This document shows, in pieces, positions 39,327-48,758 of a stretch of 64,000 bases of DNA (positions are counted from its first letter, which is position 1; each line of letters begins with the position of its first letter). The translations under genes were made by a program, and so were the position numbers. This stretch comes from Mycolicibacterium mucogenicum DSM 44124. GTDB lineage: Bacteria > Actinomycetota > Actinomycetes > Mycobacteriales > Mycobacteriaceae. The stretch spans positions 4,526,001 through 4,590,000 of the forward strand of contig NZ_CP062008.1 in assembly GCF_005670685.2 (NCBI RefSeq), written 5' to 3'. The notes below the pieces were generated by a model. The model made no database searches and was not told the DNA's origin. It was given only the letters and a program-made list of their open reading frames with translations.

Positions 39327-41042
39327 ATGTCCAACACCGACTATGACGTGATCGTCGTCGGGTCCGGGTTCGGGGGCAGCGTCACCGCCTTGCGTCTGAC
39401 CGAGAAGGGCTACCGCGTCGGCGTTCTGGAGGCCGGCCGCCGGTTCACCGACGACCAGTTCCCGAAAACCAGTTGGGACGTCCGGAAGTTCGTGTGGGCG
39501 CCCAAGCTGGGGTGCTTCGGCGTGCAGCGCATCCACATGCTGCGCGACGTCGTCATCCTGGCCGGAGCGGGCGTCGGTGGCGGGTCGCTGAACTACGCCA
39601 ACACCCTCTACAAGCCGCCGGCGACGTTCTTCAACGACCCGCAGTGGGCCCACATCACCGACTGGTCCGACGAACTCTCGCCGTTCTACGACCAGGCCAG
39701 GCGCATGCTCGGGGTGGTGATCAACCCGAGTATGACCCCGGCCGACGAGATCATGAAAGCGGTCGCCGAGGACATGGGCGTGGGCGACACGTTCGTCCAG
39801 ACGCCGGTCGGGGTGTTCTTCGGCGAACCCGGCAAGACCGTGCCCGACCCGTTCTTCGGCGGTGTCGGACCGGACCGCACCGGGTGCATCGAATGCGGCA
39901 GCTGCATGACGGGCTGTCGCTACGGCGCCAAGAACACCCTGCTGAAGAACTACCTCGGCCTGGCCGAGAATGCCGGCGCCACAGTGCATCCGCTGACGAC
40001 GGTCGCTTCCGTGCGGCAGAGTCCGAGCGGCATCTGGGAGATCGACACCGTGCGCACTGGCCGGACCCTGCGCAAGAACCGTCGTACCTTCACGGCGCGG
40101 CACGTCGTCCTGGCCGCCGGCACCTGGGGCACCCAGAACCTGCTGCACAAGATGAAGGACAGCGGCACCCTGCCCCAACTGTCCGACCGGCTCGGTGTGC
40201 TCACCCGCACCAACTCCGAATCCATCGTCGGCGCAATGAAATACAAGGTCGACCCGGCGCTGGACCTCACGCGCGGCGTGGCGATCACGTCGTCGTTCCA
40301 TCCGACCAGCGACACCCATATCGAGTCGGTGCGCTACGGCAAGGGCTCCAACGCGATGGGCCTGTTGCAGACCCTCATGACCGATGGCGGTGGCCGGTGG
40401 CCGCGCTGGCTGAAGGCCCTGGGCTTGGCCGTGACGCATCCGCGCGCGCTGCTGCGGGTGCTGACGGTGGGCAATTGGAGTGAGCGCACGGTGATTTCAC
40501 TGGTGATGCAGAACCTGGACAACTCGATCACCACGTTCACGAAACGGGGTCTGCGCGGCCGGCACTTGTCGAGTAAGCAGGGGCACGGCGAGCCCAACCC
40601 GACGTGGATCCCGGCCGGAAACGACGCGACCCGCCGGGTTGCCCAGAAGATCGACGGCGTGACGGCCGGTACGTGGGGCGAGCTGTTCAACATCCCGATG
40701 ACCGCGCATTTCCTCGGCGGTTGCGCCATCGGCTCGGACGCCGAGCACGCGGTGATCGATCCGTACCACCGGGTCTACGGCTACCCGACGCTGAGTGTTG
40801 TTGACGGGTCGGCGGTTTCGGCGAACTTGGGGGTGAACCCGTCGCTGACCATCACCGCCCAGGCCGAGCGTGCGGCGGCCATGTGGCCCAACAAGGGTGA
40901 GGACGATCTGCGCCCCGAGCAGGGGCAGCCCTATCGTCGGGTGGACGCTGTCGCTCCGATCAAACCGGTTGTGCCGGAAGGCGCTCCGGGGGCGCTGCGG
41001 CTGCCGCTCATCCCGCTCTCGCCGGCCGCGAACGACGCATAG
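39327..41042 (+). CDS. choD: Cholesterol oxidase-like flavoprotein ChoD
   Basis: 571 residues, long stretches as in M. tuberculosis Rv3409c: DVIVVGSGFGGSVTALRLTE (FAD), GAGVGGGSLNYANTLY, GCIECGSCMTGCRYGAKNTL and PNPTWIPAGNDATRR, and HFLGGCAIG near the C-terminus. GMC-type oxidoreductase with extra Cys cluster (CIECGSC..C) not found in classical secreted cholesterol oxidases. GAGGAGAAG precedes ATG 39327. It ends the P450-Rieske operon. The real substrate of ChoD remains debated. Confidence 0.88.
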   Translation: MSNTDYDVIVVGSGFGGSVTALRLTEKGYRVGVLEAGRRFTDDQFPKTSWDVRKFVWAPKLGCFGVQRIHMLRDVVILAGAGVGGGSLNYANTLYKPPATFFNDPQWAHITDWSDELSPFYDQARRMLGVVINPSMTPADEIMKAVAEDMGVGDTFVQTPVGVFFGEPGKTVPDPFFGGVGPDRTGCIECGSCMTGCRYGAKNTLLKNYLGLAENAGATVHPLTTVASVRQSPSGIWEIDTVRTGRTLRKNRRTFTARHVVLAAGTWGTQNLLHKMKDSGTLPQLSDRLGVLTRTNSESIVGAMKYKVDPALDLTRGVAITSSFHPTSDTHIESVRYGKGSNAMGLLQTLMTDGGGRWPRWLKALGLAVTHPRALLRVLTVGNWSERTVISLVMQNLDNSITTFTKRGLRGRHLSSKQGHGEPNPTWIPAGNDATRRVAQKIDGVTAGTWGELFNIPMTAHFLGGCAIGSDAEHAVIDPYHRVYGYPTLSVVDGSAVSANLGVNPSLTITAQAERAAAMWPNKGEDDLRPEQGQPYRRVDAVAPIKPVVPEGAPGALRLPLIPLSPAANDA

Positions 41043-41049
41043 CGGCCGA

Positions 41050-41997
41050 CTAAACGCCCGGGTCGGGACGTCCATCAGGGACGTCCCGGCCTGCGGGCAG
41101 CCCAACGACGGCCCCCAGAATCAGAATCGCGCCGACCACCGACATCCAGGTGAGCTGCTGTCCGAGCAGCACCGCCGCCAGTACCGCAGCCGAGATCGGC
41201 TCGACGAGGGTCACCACGGTCGCGGCTGCCCCTGACGTGGTGCGCAGACCGGCGTAGAGAAGTCCATACGACAGCGCGAGCGTGAAAACGCCGAGATAGA
41301 CCAGTAGCCCCAGGGACGTCGGGTCCGACGGGACAACCGGCTCGCCGTTGAGAGCAGCCACGAGGAAAAGAGGTGCCAGCGCCACCGCGCCGGCAGTGGT
41401 GGTGCACGTGGCGATGACGACGGGGTCGGTCCGGCTCGCAAGCCGGTGCCCGAGAATCGTCGTGGCCGCATAGGTGGCGCCCGCGGCGATGGCGAGCAGT
41501 AGCCCGGCCGTGAAGTTGGTTGCGCCGCCGCCACGTTCATGCGGTGCGCCGCCGAACGTGACCAGGCACAGCCCGACGAGTGCGGCAGCGAGCACCGCAA
41601 TCTCGCGCAGCGAGGGTGCGGTCCGGGCCTGGATGTGATGCCAGATCGAGGCCAGGATCGGCGACAGCCCCAGCGCGACGACGGTGGCGACCGCCACCCC
41701 GATGGACAGCACCGAGGCGAAATAGAGGCCCTGGTAAAGGGCGGTACCGCAGCCGACGACGATCGGCACCACCGGACGCGACCGCATCATCGTGATCGCC
41801 TGTCCGGCACGGCCCGTGACCGCAATGAAAGCCACCAGCGCGACCGTCGCGAGTGCCATGCGCCAGGCGCTGGCCGTCATCGCGCCCAGGCCGCTCCGGT
41901 CGTGAATGACGGTGACCACCAAGCCACCGGTACCCCACAACACGCTCGCGGCAGAGATTTGCAGCAGACCCAGATGCCGGGTGAGGTTGGGGCTCAT
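41050..41997 (-). CDS. EamA-family transporter
   Basis: 315 residues with ten hydrophobic segments in two EamA repeats (ISAASVLWGTGGLVVTVI; LLLAIAAGATYAATTIL). Drug/metabolite transporter superfamily, probably exporting an amino acid or metabolite. The start overlaps the stop of the SnoaL-like gene as ATGA, joining it to the tsa cluster operon. Convergent with choD, 8 bases apart. Confidence 0.88.
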   Translation of the reverse strand: MSPNLTRHLGLLQISAASVLWGTGGLVVTVIHDRSGLGAMTASAWRMALATVALVAFIAVTGRAGQAITMMRSRPVVPIVVGCGTALYQGLYFASVLSIGVAVATVVALGLSPILASIWHHIQARTAPSLREIAVLAAALVGLCLVTFGGAPHERGGGATNFTAGLLLAIAAGATYAATTILGHRLASRTDPVVIATCTTTAGAVALAPLFLVAALNGEPVVPSDPTSLGLLVYLGVFTLALSYGLLYAGLRTTSGAAATVVTLVEPISAAVLAAVLLGQQLTWMSVVGAILILGAVVGLPAGRDVPDGRPDPGV

Positions 41998-42431
41998 TGC
42001 AGCGAGATGGTCAGGTGGTCGGACACGTCGCCGACCATCTGCACATCCGCAACACGTTCGGTGAAATGCCAACCGGCCTCGTCGCGCGCGAACACATCCG
42101 CGTAGCGGCCCACCACGATGGGCTGCAGCGGCACCGTGTCGGTCTGTTGCACCACGCAGAACGTCGACCGCGCGCGAGCGGTGTCGCCGTCGAGTTCGAC
42201 GATCGGGTTGAGCACCAGATGCCGTGTGCGCGGGGTGTTCCCGTGCTCAGGGAAACGACGGGTGGTCTTGGCGAACAGCGCCGCGATGGCCTCGGCGCCG
42301 GCAACGCCCATGAAGTTCCCGCGCCCCAGCAGTTTTCCCACGCCGTCGAAGTCGCCGGCGTCGATCAGTTCGGCGTACCGGTACAGCAGCTCGGTGATCT
42401 CCAGTTTGTCCGCGGCGTCCTGCAGGCTCAC
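41994..42431 (-). CDS. SnoaL-like (NTF2-fold) protein
   Basis: 145 residues from GTG 42431 ([23 protein letters not shown]), followed by [15 protein letters not shown] and [11 protein letters not shown], the usual SnoaL_4 pattern. Stop-start overlaps on both sides (GTGA with tsaD, ATGA with the EamA gene). Substrate unknown. The longer frame to 42554 runs inside tsaD and was rejected. Confidence 0.75.
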   Translation of the reverse strand: MSLQDAADKLEITELLYRYAELIDAGDFDGVGKLLGRGNFMGVAGAEAIAALFAKTTRRFPEHGNTPRTRHLVLNPIVELDGDTARARSTFCVVQQTDTVPLQPIVVGRYADVFARDEAGWHFTERVADVQMVGDVSDHLTISLQ

Positions 42432-43453
42432 GCGATCTGGCCCTTCACCACCGGCAGCCCCGGGTCGCTCGGCACGTCGAGACGCGACGGCTTGGCTCCC
42501 GCCGCGATCAGGTGCGCCGCGAACGAGGCGATCATGGCCCCATTGTCGGTACACAGTCGCGGCCGCGGCACCCGAAGTGTCAAACCGGCTTCAGCGCAAC
42601 GTTCTTCGGCCAGCTCACGCAACCGCGAATTGGCGGCCACTCCCCCGGCGATCAGCAGCGTGGACACGCCCAGGTCGGTGGCCGCGCGAACGGCCTTGCG
42701 GGTCAACACATCCGCGACGGCCTCCTGGAAACCGGCCGCGACGTCGGCATGCGACGCGTCGGGGTGCTTCTCCATGTGGCGGGCGACGGCGGTCTTGAGG
42801 CCGGAGAAGCTGAAGGCGTACGGGTCATCTCGCGGACCGGTCATGCCGCGCGGGAACACGATGGCGTTCCGATCGCCTTGGCGGGCCAGCTCGTCGAGCA
42901 CGCGGCCGCCGGGGTAGCCGAGGCCGAGCAGCCGAGCCACCTTGTCGTAGGCCTCGCCCGCCGCGTCATCAACGGTGCTGCCGAGTTCCTCGATCGGCTC
43001 ACCCAGGGATCGCACATGCAGCAGGTGCGTGTGGCCACCGGACACCAGTAGACCGACGCTCTCGGGCAGCGGGCCGTGGTCGTAGACGTCGGCGGCCAGG
43101 TGCCCGCCCAGGTGGTTGACGCCGTAAAACGGCACACCCCACGCGGCCGAATACGCCTTGGCCGCAGCCACACCCACCAACAGCGCCCCGGCCAGGCCGG
43201 GCCCGATGGTCGCGGCGACGACGTCGGGCCGCTCGATGCCGGCGGTCTCCAGGGCCCGGCTCATGGTGGGCCCCAACGACTCCAGGTGCGCGCGCGAGGC
43301 GATCTCGGGGACCACGCCGCCATAGCGGGTGTGTTCGTCGACGCTGGATGCGACCTCGTCGGCCAGCAGCGTCACGGTGCCGTCGTCCGCCAATTCGCAG
43401 ATGCCGACGCCTGTTTCGTCACACGAACTCTCGATTGCCAAGATGATTGTCAT
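42428..43453 (-). CDS. tsaD: tRNA t6A37 threonylcarbamoyltransferase TsaD
   Basis: 341 residues: [15 protein letters not shown], metal-binding [21 protein letters not shown] and the later [10 protein letters not shown], all of the Kae1/Gcp family. It transfers the threonylcarbamoyl group to A37 of ANN-reading tRNAs with TsaB and TsaE, whose genes lie directly upstream. Start overlaps the rimI stop as ATGA. Confidence 0.97.
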   Translation of the reverse strand: MTIILAIESSCDETGVGICELADDGTVTLLADEVASSVDEHTRYGGVVPEIASRAHLESLGPTMSRALETAGIERPDVVAATIGPGLAGALLVGVAAAKAYSAAWGVPFYGVNHLGGHLAADVYDHGPLPESVGLLVSGGHTHLLHVRSLGEPIEELGSTVDDAAGEAYDKVARLLGLGYPGGRVLDELARQGDRNAIVFPRGMTGPRDDPYAFSFSGLKTAVARHMEKHPDASHADVAAGFQEAVADVLTRKAVRAATDLGVSTLLIAGGVAANSRLRELAEERCAEAGLTLRVPRPRLCTDNGAMIASFAAHLIAAGAKPSRLDVPSDPGLPVVKGQIA

Positions 43454-43950
43454 GAGCCTGACTCGCTCCTCACGTCCGCGTCGCCTGACACGCTGCTCAC
43501 ATGTGCGTCCCGCCGCATGGTGTACGCGTCCGCGCCACTGATCCGGTAATACCGTTTGCGCACGCCCATTTTCACGAACCCGACGCTTTCGTACAGGCCG
43601 ATCGCCGGCTCGTTGTCGGTGCGCACCTCCAGGAACACGGTGCCACCGTCGGCGATGGTCAACAGCCGGTCCAGCAGTTCGCGGCCGATGCCCTGGCCCT
43701 GGTACGCCGGATCGACCCCGATGGTGTGTACCTCGTACTCGAACGGCGGTTTACGGCCCAGCCGGCTGATACCGGCATACCCCACCAGGAGCTTGCCGTC
43801 CCGCGCGGCGACGTAGTGGTTGTGTGCCGAGTCGAGCTCGCGGATGAAGGCGACTGCCGGCCACGGGTCGTCGCCGGGAAACAGGATCGCCTCCAGCTCG
43901 CCACACCGGTCGGCGTCGCCGACCGTCAGGGGCCCGTACTCGATGGTCAC
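43450..43950 (-). CDS. rimI: Ribosomal-protein-alanine N-acetyltransferase RimI
   Basis: 166 residues, GNAT fold: acetyl-CoA loop [19 protein letters not shown] and C-terminal [18 protein letters not shown]. It acetylates N-terminal alanine of S18 or other proteins. GTG start at 43950 overlaps the stop of tsaB. The longer frame to 44574 reads through tsaB in another frame and was rejected. C-terminus has an extra polar tail of about 20 residues. Confidence 0.93.
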   Translation of the reverse strand: MTIEYGPLTVGDADRCGELEAILFPGDDPWPAVAFIRELDSAHNHYVAARDGKLLVGYAGISRLGRKPPFEYEVHTIGVDPAYQGQGIGRELLDRLLTIADGGTVFLEVRTDNEPAIGLYESVGFVKMGVRKRYYRISGADAYTMRRDAHVSSVSGDADVRSESGS

Positions 43951-44570
43951 GAGAGTCCCCGCTCGGCAAGGGTTTTCGCGTCGGGACGGCGCAGGTACAG
44001 CGGCACCAGCGCCGCGGGCGGCTGATCCCAGACGGCGGCGGTCACGAGTCCGGTCACCGTCGGGTACTCGACCTCGAGCGACGGCAACGGGAAAAGCGCG
44101 GCCTGCGCGGCCGGGCCGGCGACCGAACCCGAACCGGGCTCGACGTCGGCGGCGGCGCTCACCGCCGGTCCGTCGACCCGCACGCCGTCGCGGTACCGCG
44201 CCCAGTAGACCTCGCGGCGACGGGCATCGGTGACCACCAACAGTTCTCCCGGAGTGGCCGGGGCGATCGCATCCAGGCTGCACACGCCGTACACGGGGAT
44301 GCCGAGCGCCTGCCCATACGCGGCCGCGGTGGCCATCCCGACGCGCAGCCCGGTGAACGGGCCAGGCCCGCACCCGACGACCACGGCTTCCAGGTCGGCG
44401 AACGTGATACCGGCATCGGCAACGGCCGCAATCACATTGGGCGTCAACTGCTCGGCGTGCGCGCGGGCATCGATGGTGATCCGTTCGGCCAGCACCTCGA
44501 CGCCGGCTGCGGTACGCCGTGCCACACCGGCGGTGACGGCCGGGGTGGCGGTATCGATGGCGAGAATCAT
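43947..44570 (-). CDS. tsaB: tRNA t6A biosynthesis protein TsaB
   Basis: 207 residues: MILAIDTATPAVTAGV, ARAHAEQLTPNV and GCGPGPFTGLRVGM are the YeaZ signatures. TsaB is the inactive paralogue that activates TsaD. Overlaps tsaE by ATGA and rimI by 4 bases. Confidence 0.95.
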   Translation of the reverse strand: MILAIDTATPAVTAGVARRTAAGVEVLAERITIDARAHAEQLTPNVIAAVADAGITFADLEAVVVGCGPGPFTGLRVGMATAAAYGQALGIPVYGVCSLDAIAPATPGELLVVTDARRREVYWARYRDGVRVDGPAVSAAADVEPGSGSVAGPAAQAALFPLPSLEVEYPTVTGLVTAAVWDQPPAALVPLYLRRPDAKTLAERGLS

Positions 44571-45028
44571 CCACGGCTCCAATGCCAGACAGCGGTACGG
44601 GTGTCGTCGTCGGCGCGTTCCAACCGGATGTCCAGATGGCTGGCCGACAGTCGCTCGGCCAGACCCTCGCCCCACTCGACGACCACCACGGCGTCGTCGA
44701 GGTCGGTGTCGAGGTCGAGCGAGTCGAGTTCTCCGAGCAGGTCGGTACTGCCCGAGTCGAGCAGTCGGTACATGTCGACGTGCACCATCGCGGGGTGTCC
44801 GGCGCGGCGGGCGGGATGCACCCGGGCCAGCACGTACGACGGCGACGTCACCGCGCCGTCGACATCCATGCCCTGCGCAATGCCCTTGGCCAGCATGGTT
44901 TTCCCGGCGCCCAACGGACCCGTCAGCACCACGACGTCACCGACCTTGAGCTCGGCGCCGAACCGGGCGCCGAGGGCCATGGTGTCGGCCTCGGTCGGCA
45001 GGTGCACGGTGCCGTGCGAATCATCCAT
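44567..45028 (-). CDS. tsaE: tRNA t6A ATPase TsaE
   Basis: 153 residues from ATG 45028. P-loop LTGPLGAGKTMLAKGIA, Thr/Ser switch SPSYVLARVH, Walker B-like HVDMYRL and VVVVEWGEGL. It resets the TsaBD complex with ATP. Overlaps the end of the hydrolase gene by 8 bases; a GTG six codons upstream is possible. Confidence 0.93.
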   Translation of the reverse strand: MDDSHGTVHLPTEADTMALGARFGAELKVGDVVVLTGPLGAGKTMLAKGIAQGMDVDGAVTSPSYVLARVHPARRAGHPAMVHVDMYRLLDSGSTDLLGELDSLDLDTDLDDAVVVVEWGEGLAERLSASHLDIRLERADDDTRTAVWHWSRG

Positions 45029-46112
45029 TGCGCTTGGCCTTTCCACGCAGATGACGGGTGAGCGCCACCAGCCGTGACGGCGTGGCGTGCTCGACGAAGC
45101 GCTCCAGCGCCTCGTTGATCAGTTCGGGTTGCTCCATGTGCACCATGTGCCCGGCGCCTTCGACGATCACCAGCTCGGACTTCGGCAGCTGCCGCGCCAT
45201 CGCCTGGGACTTGGCCAGCGGGGTGAGCAGATCGTGGTCGCCGCAGGCGATCAGGGTGGGCACGTGCTGCAGGACCGGCAGCGCACCGGCCTCGTCGTGG
45301 GTTTCGAGTGCGTGCAGGAATTCGACGGTCGTGCGGATCGACGTGTTGTGCGTCATCTTCTCGACGTACCGCGCCACCGACGGGCTGACTGCGTCGTCGC
45401 CGAACGACGCGGCCTTGAGCACGGGGCCGATGACGGCCTTCGCCGCACCACGGCCCGCACTGACCGCGCCTGGCGCGAACCGCACCGCCGCTTTCGCCGC
45501 CTCCAGCGCGGGATTCTGCAGCACCTCACCCAACGGCGAACGGGTAACCCCTTGTGCCGCAGAGGCGAGGATCGCGACGCCGCACACCCGGGCCGGGTAG
45601 TTGTGCGGAAACTGCCGGGCGTGGGACAGCACCGTCATGCCGCCCATCGAGTGGCCGACCAGCACGACGGGACCACGCGGCGCCATCACCCGCATGACCG
45701 ATTCGAGATCCTGCCCCAGTTGCGGGACGGTGTACGAATCGACCGGACCGGCCGAGGACCGGCCGTGCCCGCGCTGGTCGTAGAACACCATGCGGACCTG
45801 ATCGCCCCACCGCTCGGCCAGCCGGGCCCGCTGAAAGTGGAAGGAGCCCATGCTGTTACAGAAACCATGCGCGAAGAGCACCGTCAGCCGGGCGTCTTTC
45901 GGGCCGACCTCGCGGACCGCCAGCGGCACGCCGTCGGCGGCCGTCACCACGTACCCGCGGTCGGCGTCGAGCGTGGTGAAATCCTCACCCGCGTACGGGT
46001 CTTCACCACCACGGCGGCGCAACGAGCGGGCGACACTGATCCCCGCGACCGACCCCACGGCCGTGAGCCCGGCCATGCCCGCCAGCCACCGGGCATTCCT
46101 GTTGTCGCTCAT
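45021..46112 (-). CDS. Alpha/beta hydrolase with N-terminal anchor
   Basis: 363 residues. N-terminal hydrophobic segment (WLAGMAGLTAVGSVAGISVA) ends in an Arg cluster, suggesting a membrane anchor. Catalytic triad: Ser in GHSMGGMT, Asp in ACGDHDLLTP, His in GAGHMVHME; oxyanion region AHGFCNSMG. Family of epoxide hydrolase- or lipase-like enzymes; substrate unknown. Its gene lies 5 bases after alr in the same operon. Confidence 0.88.
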   Translation of the reverse strand: MSDNRNARWLAGMAGLTAVGSVAGISVARSLRRRGGEDPYAGEDFTTLDADRGYVVTAADGVPLAVREVGPKDARLTVLFAHGFCNSMGSFHFQRARLAERWGDQVRMVFYDQRGHGRSSAGPVDSYTVPQLGQDLESVMRVMAPRGPVVLVGHSMGGMTVLSHARQFPHNYPARVCGVAILASAAQGVTRSPLGEVLQNPALEAAKAAVRFAPGAVSAGRGAAKAVIGPVLKAASFGDDAVSPSVARYVEKMTHNTSIRTTVEFLHALETHDEAGALPVLQHVPTLIACGDHDLLTPLAKSQAMARQLPKSELVIVEGAGHMVHMEQPELINEALERFVEHATPSRLVALTRHLRGKAKRNG

Positions 46113-46117
46113 GGACG

Positions 46118-47263
46118 TCAGCCCGTCGACTCGCGATAGGTCCGGGCGATCCGGCCCCGCGGGCTGGTGACGACCTCGTAGTTGATGGTGCCCAGCAGTT
46201 CGGCCCAGTCCTGCGCCGTCGGCTCACCGGCGGCGCCCGAGCCGAACAGCACCGCCTCGTCGCCGACCTTGACACCGGCACCGTCGGGTCCGAGGTCAAC
46301 GACGAACTGGTCCATACAGATTCGGCCGATGTTGCGGTACCGGGCGCCGTTGATGCTGACGTCGATGCGTCCGCTCAGGTTGCGGAACACGCCGTCGGCG
46401 TAGCCGAGCGGGATCAGCCCGACGGTGGTGTCGCGGTCGGCGATCCACGTGTGTCCGTAGGACACTCCGTCGCCGGCTTTGATCGAACGTACCGCGGTGA
46501 CAGGACATTTCAGCGTCATCACGGGCCGCAGGCCGAAATCGCCGAGCGCGGGGATCGGCGTCTGGCCGTAGACCGCGATACCCGGCCGCACCACGTCGAA
46601 ATGCAGATCGGGCCGCGTCAGGGTCGCGGGCGAGTTGGCCAGATGCGCCACTTCGAAATGCACGCCGGCCGCCGCAGCCTGTTTCCGCGCCGCGGTGAGG
46701 CGCTCGGCCTGAGTGTCGTTCATCGGGTGCTGCGGGTCGTCGCCGCAGGCGAGGTGGCTCATGATGCCGCGGGGGCGTACCGCGCCGTCGGCGGCGGCCC
46801 GGGCGATGGCGTCGAGCAGGGCCGGGTACTCGGCGGGGCTGACGCCGTTGCGGCTCAGACCGGTGTCGACCTTGACGGTGAGTGTGGCCGGCGCACCACT
46901 GCGGCGCACGCCGTCGAGCACGTCGTCGAACTGGCGGACCGACGCCACCGCCACCTGCACGTCGGCGGCCAACGCGGGGGCGAAGTCCGTGCCGGGCAGG
47001 TTCAGCCACGACAACACGGGCGCCGTGATGCCGGCCTGCCGCAGCGCCAGTGCCTCTGTGATGTTGGTGACGCCAAGCTCGGCGGCCCCGGCCGCCAGCG
47101 CGGCACGCGCCACCTGCGGCGCACCGTGCCCGTAACCGTCGGCCTTGACCACCGCCATCACCGCGGCGCTGCTTGCGCGTTCCCGCAGAAGCCGCACGTT
47201 ATGCGCAATTGCGCCCAGGTCGATGACGGCCTGGGCAGCAGGTTGAGGATCGGGCGAGCTCAT
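46118..47263 (-). CDS. alr: Alanine racemase
   Basis: 381 residues. The PLP lysine is in [14 protein letters not shown], the second catalytic Tyr in VSYGHTWIA, and [14 protein letters not shown] is the C-terminal family signature. It makes D-alanine for peptidoglycan and is the D-cycloserine target. GGAGGCGAT precedes ATG 47263. A hairpin repeat lies upstream. Confidence 0.97.
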   Translation of the reverse strand: MSSPDPQPAAQAVIDLGAIAHNVRLLRERASSAAVMAVVKADGYGHGAPQVARAALAAGAAELGVTNITEALALRQAGITAPVLSWLNLPGTDFAPALAADVQVAVASVRQFDDVLDGVRRSGAPATLTVKVDTGLSRNGVSPAEYPALLDAIARAAADGAVRPRGIMSHLACGDDPQHPMNDTQAERLTAARKQAAAAGVHFEVAHLANSPATLTRPDLHFDVVRPGIAVYGQTPIPALGDFGLRPVMTLKCPVTAVRSIKAGDGVSYGHTWIADRDTTVGLIPLGYADGVFRNLSGRIDVSINGARYRNIGRICMDQFVVDLGPDGAGVKVGDEAVLFGSGAAGEPTAQDWAELLGTINYEVVTSPRGRIARTYRESTG

Positions 47264-47301
47264 ATCGCCTCCGATTCTCCCAGACGCGCTCCGGTGCGCG
47301 T

Positions 47302-47358
47302 CGAGCCTGAGCTTGTGCACCACGATTTCGGGAGATCTGGAACACAAGCTCAGGTTCG
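47302..47358. repeat. Hairpin repeat, member 1 (upstream of alr)
   Basis: CCTGAGCTTGTG (47306-47317) pairs perfectly with CACAAGCTCAGG (47343-47354); adding CGAG/TTCG outside gives 16 pairs with one mismatch. Loop 25 bases. It lies between the gad stop and alr start and shares layout with the hairpin at 50233-50289. Confidence 0.75.
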
Positions 47359-47362
47359 CCCG

Positions 47363-48742
47363 CTAGTGGGCGAACGGCTGCACGTCGTCGAACTGGCCTT
47401 TCGGCTTGAGCTCATCGAGGCTGTTCAGCACGGTGATCAGATCGTCGCGCAGGGCGCGGGCCAGGTCCGCCGAGAAGCCCTCGCGCACCACAACACGCAG
47501 CACTGCGATGTCCGTCGCACCTTCGGGCATGGTGTACGCCGGCACCTGCCAGCCGTAGGCACGCAGCGCGTGCGACACGTCGAATTCGGTGTAGGGCCGT
47601 TTGCCCTTGAGCCGGCACGCGATCACCGGGATGGCCGAGCCGTCGGTGATGACCTCGAAGTGTTCGCTGCCCCGCAGCTCATCGCCGATCCACCGGGCGG
47701 TGTCCGACAGGCAGCGCATGATCTGCGTGTAGCCGGCCCGGCCGAGGCGCAGGAAGTTGTAGTACTGGCCGACCACCTGATTGCCGGGCCGAGAGAAGTT
47801 CAGGGTGAAGGTCGGCATATCGCCGCCCAGGTAGTTGACCCGGAAGACGAGGTCCTCGGGCAGGTGCTCCTTGCTGCGCCAGACCACGAAGCCGATGCCG
47901 GGGTACGTCAGCCCGTACTTGTGGCCGCTGACGTTGATCGAGACCACCCGCGGCAGCCGGAAATCCCAGTGCAGATCCGGGTGCAGGAACGGCACCACGA
48001 AACCGCCGCTGGCGGCGTCGACGTGGACGGGGATGTCCAGGCCCTTCTCCTGCGCGAGCTGATCGAGCGCCGCGCAGATCTCGGCGATGGGCTCGAGCTC
48101 ACCGGTGAACGTGGTCCCCAGGATGCCCACCACTCCGATGGTGTCCTCGTCGACATTGGCGAGCACCTGCTCCGGGGTGATGACGTAGCGGTCCTCGGCC
48201 ATCGGCAGGTACCGCGGCTCGACGTCGAAGTAGCGGCAGAACTTCTCCCACACCACCTGGACGTTGGCGCCCATGACGAGGTTGGGGGTGCGTCCATTCC
48301 AGTCGCCGACCTTCTCGCGCCACCGCCATTTGAGAGCCAGGCCGGCCAGCATGACGGCCTCGCTGGAACCGATGGTCGAGACCCCGCAGGCCGACGCCGG
48401 GTCATCGTCGCGCAGGTCTTCGGCGTGGAAGAGGTCGGCCACCATGGACACGCAGCGGGACTCGATGGCCGCCGTCGCCGGGTATTCGTCCTTGTCGATC
48501 ATGTTCTTGTCGAACGTCTCGGCCATCAGCTTCTCGGCCTCGGGGTCCATCCACGTGGTGACGAACGTCGCGAGGTTCAGCCGGGAGCTGCCGTCGAGCA
48601 TGAGCTCGTCGTGGATGAAGCGGTAGGCAGCCTGCGGGTCCAGCGGGTCGTCGGGCAGTCGCAGCGACGGGACCGGCGCGGTGGACAACCGCCCGGTGTA
48701 GGCCGGGCTCATGGTCGGTCCATGAACATGCTTGCGCGACAT
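47363..48742 (-). CDS. gadB: Glutamate decarboxylase
   Basis: 459 residues. PLP lysine in INVSGHKYGLTYPG, His-Asp pair in PVHVDAASGGF, and GSSEAVMLAGLA at the cofactor phosphate site. Converts glutamate to GABA, usually for acid resistance. AAGGGGGAATC precedes ATG 48742. It follows the NAD(P)HX repair gene by 16 bases, as Rv3432c follows Rv3433c. Confidence 0.95.
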   Translation of the reverse strand: MSRKHVHGPTMSPAYTGRLSTAPVPSLRLPDDPLDPQAAYRFIHDELMLDGSSRLNLATFVTTWMDPEAEKLMAETFDKNMIDKDEYPATAAIESRCVSMVADLFHAEDLRDDDPASACGVSTIGSSEAVMLAGLALKWRWREKVGDWNGRTPNLVMGANVQVVWEKFCRYFDVEPRYLPMAEDRYVITPEQVLANVDEDTIGVVGILGTTFTGELEPIAEICAALDQLAQEKGLDIPVHVDAASGGFVVPFLHPDLHWDFRLPRVVSINVSGHKYGLTYPGIGFVVWRSKEHLPEDLVFRVNYLGGDMPTFTLNFSRPGNQVVGQYYNFLRLGRAGYTQIMRCLSDTARWIGDELRGSEHFEVITDGSAIPVIACRLKGKRPYTEFDVSHALRAYGWQVPAYTMPEGATDIAVLRVVVREGFSADLARALRDDLITVLNSLDELKPKGQFDDVQPFAH

Positions 48743-48758
48743 ACTGATTCCCCCTTGA

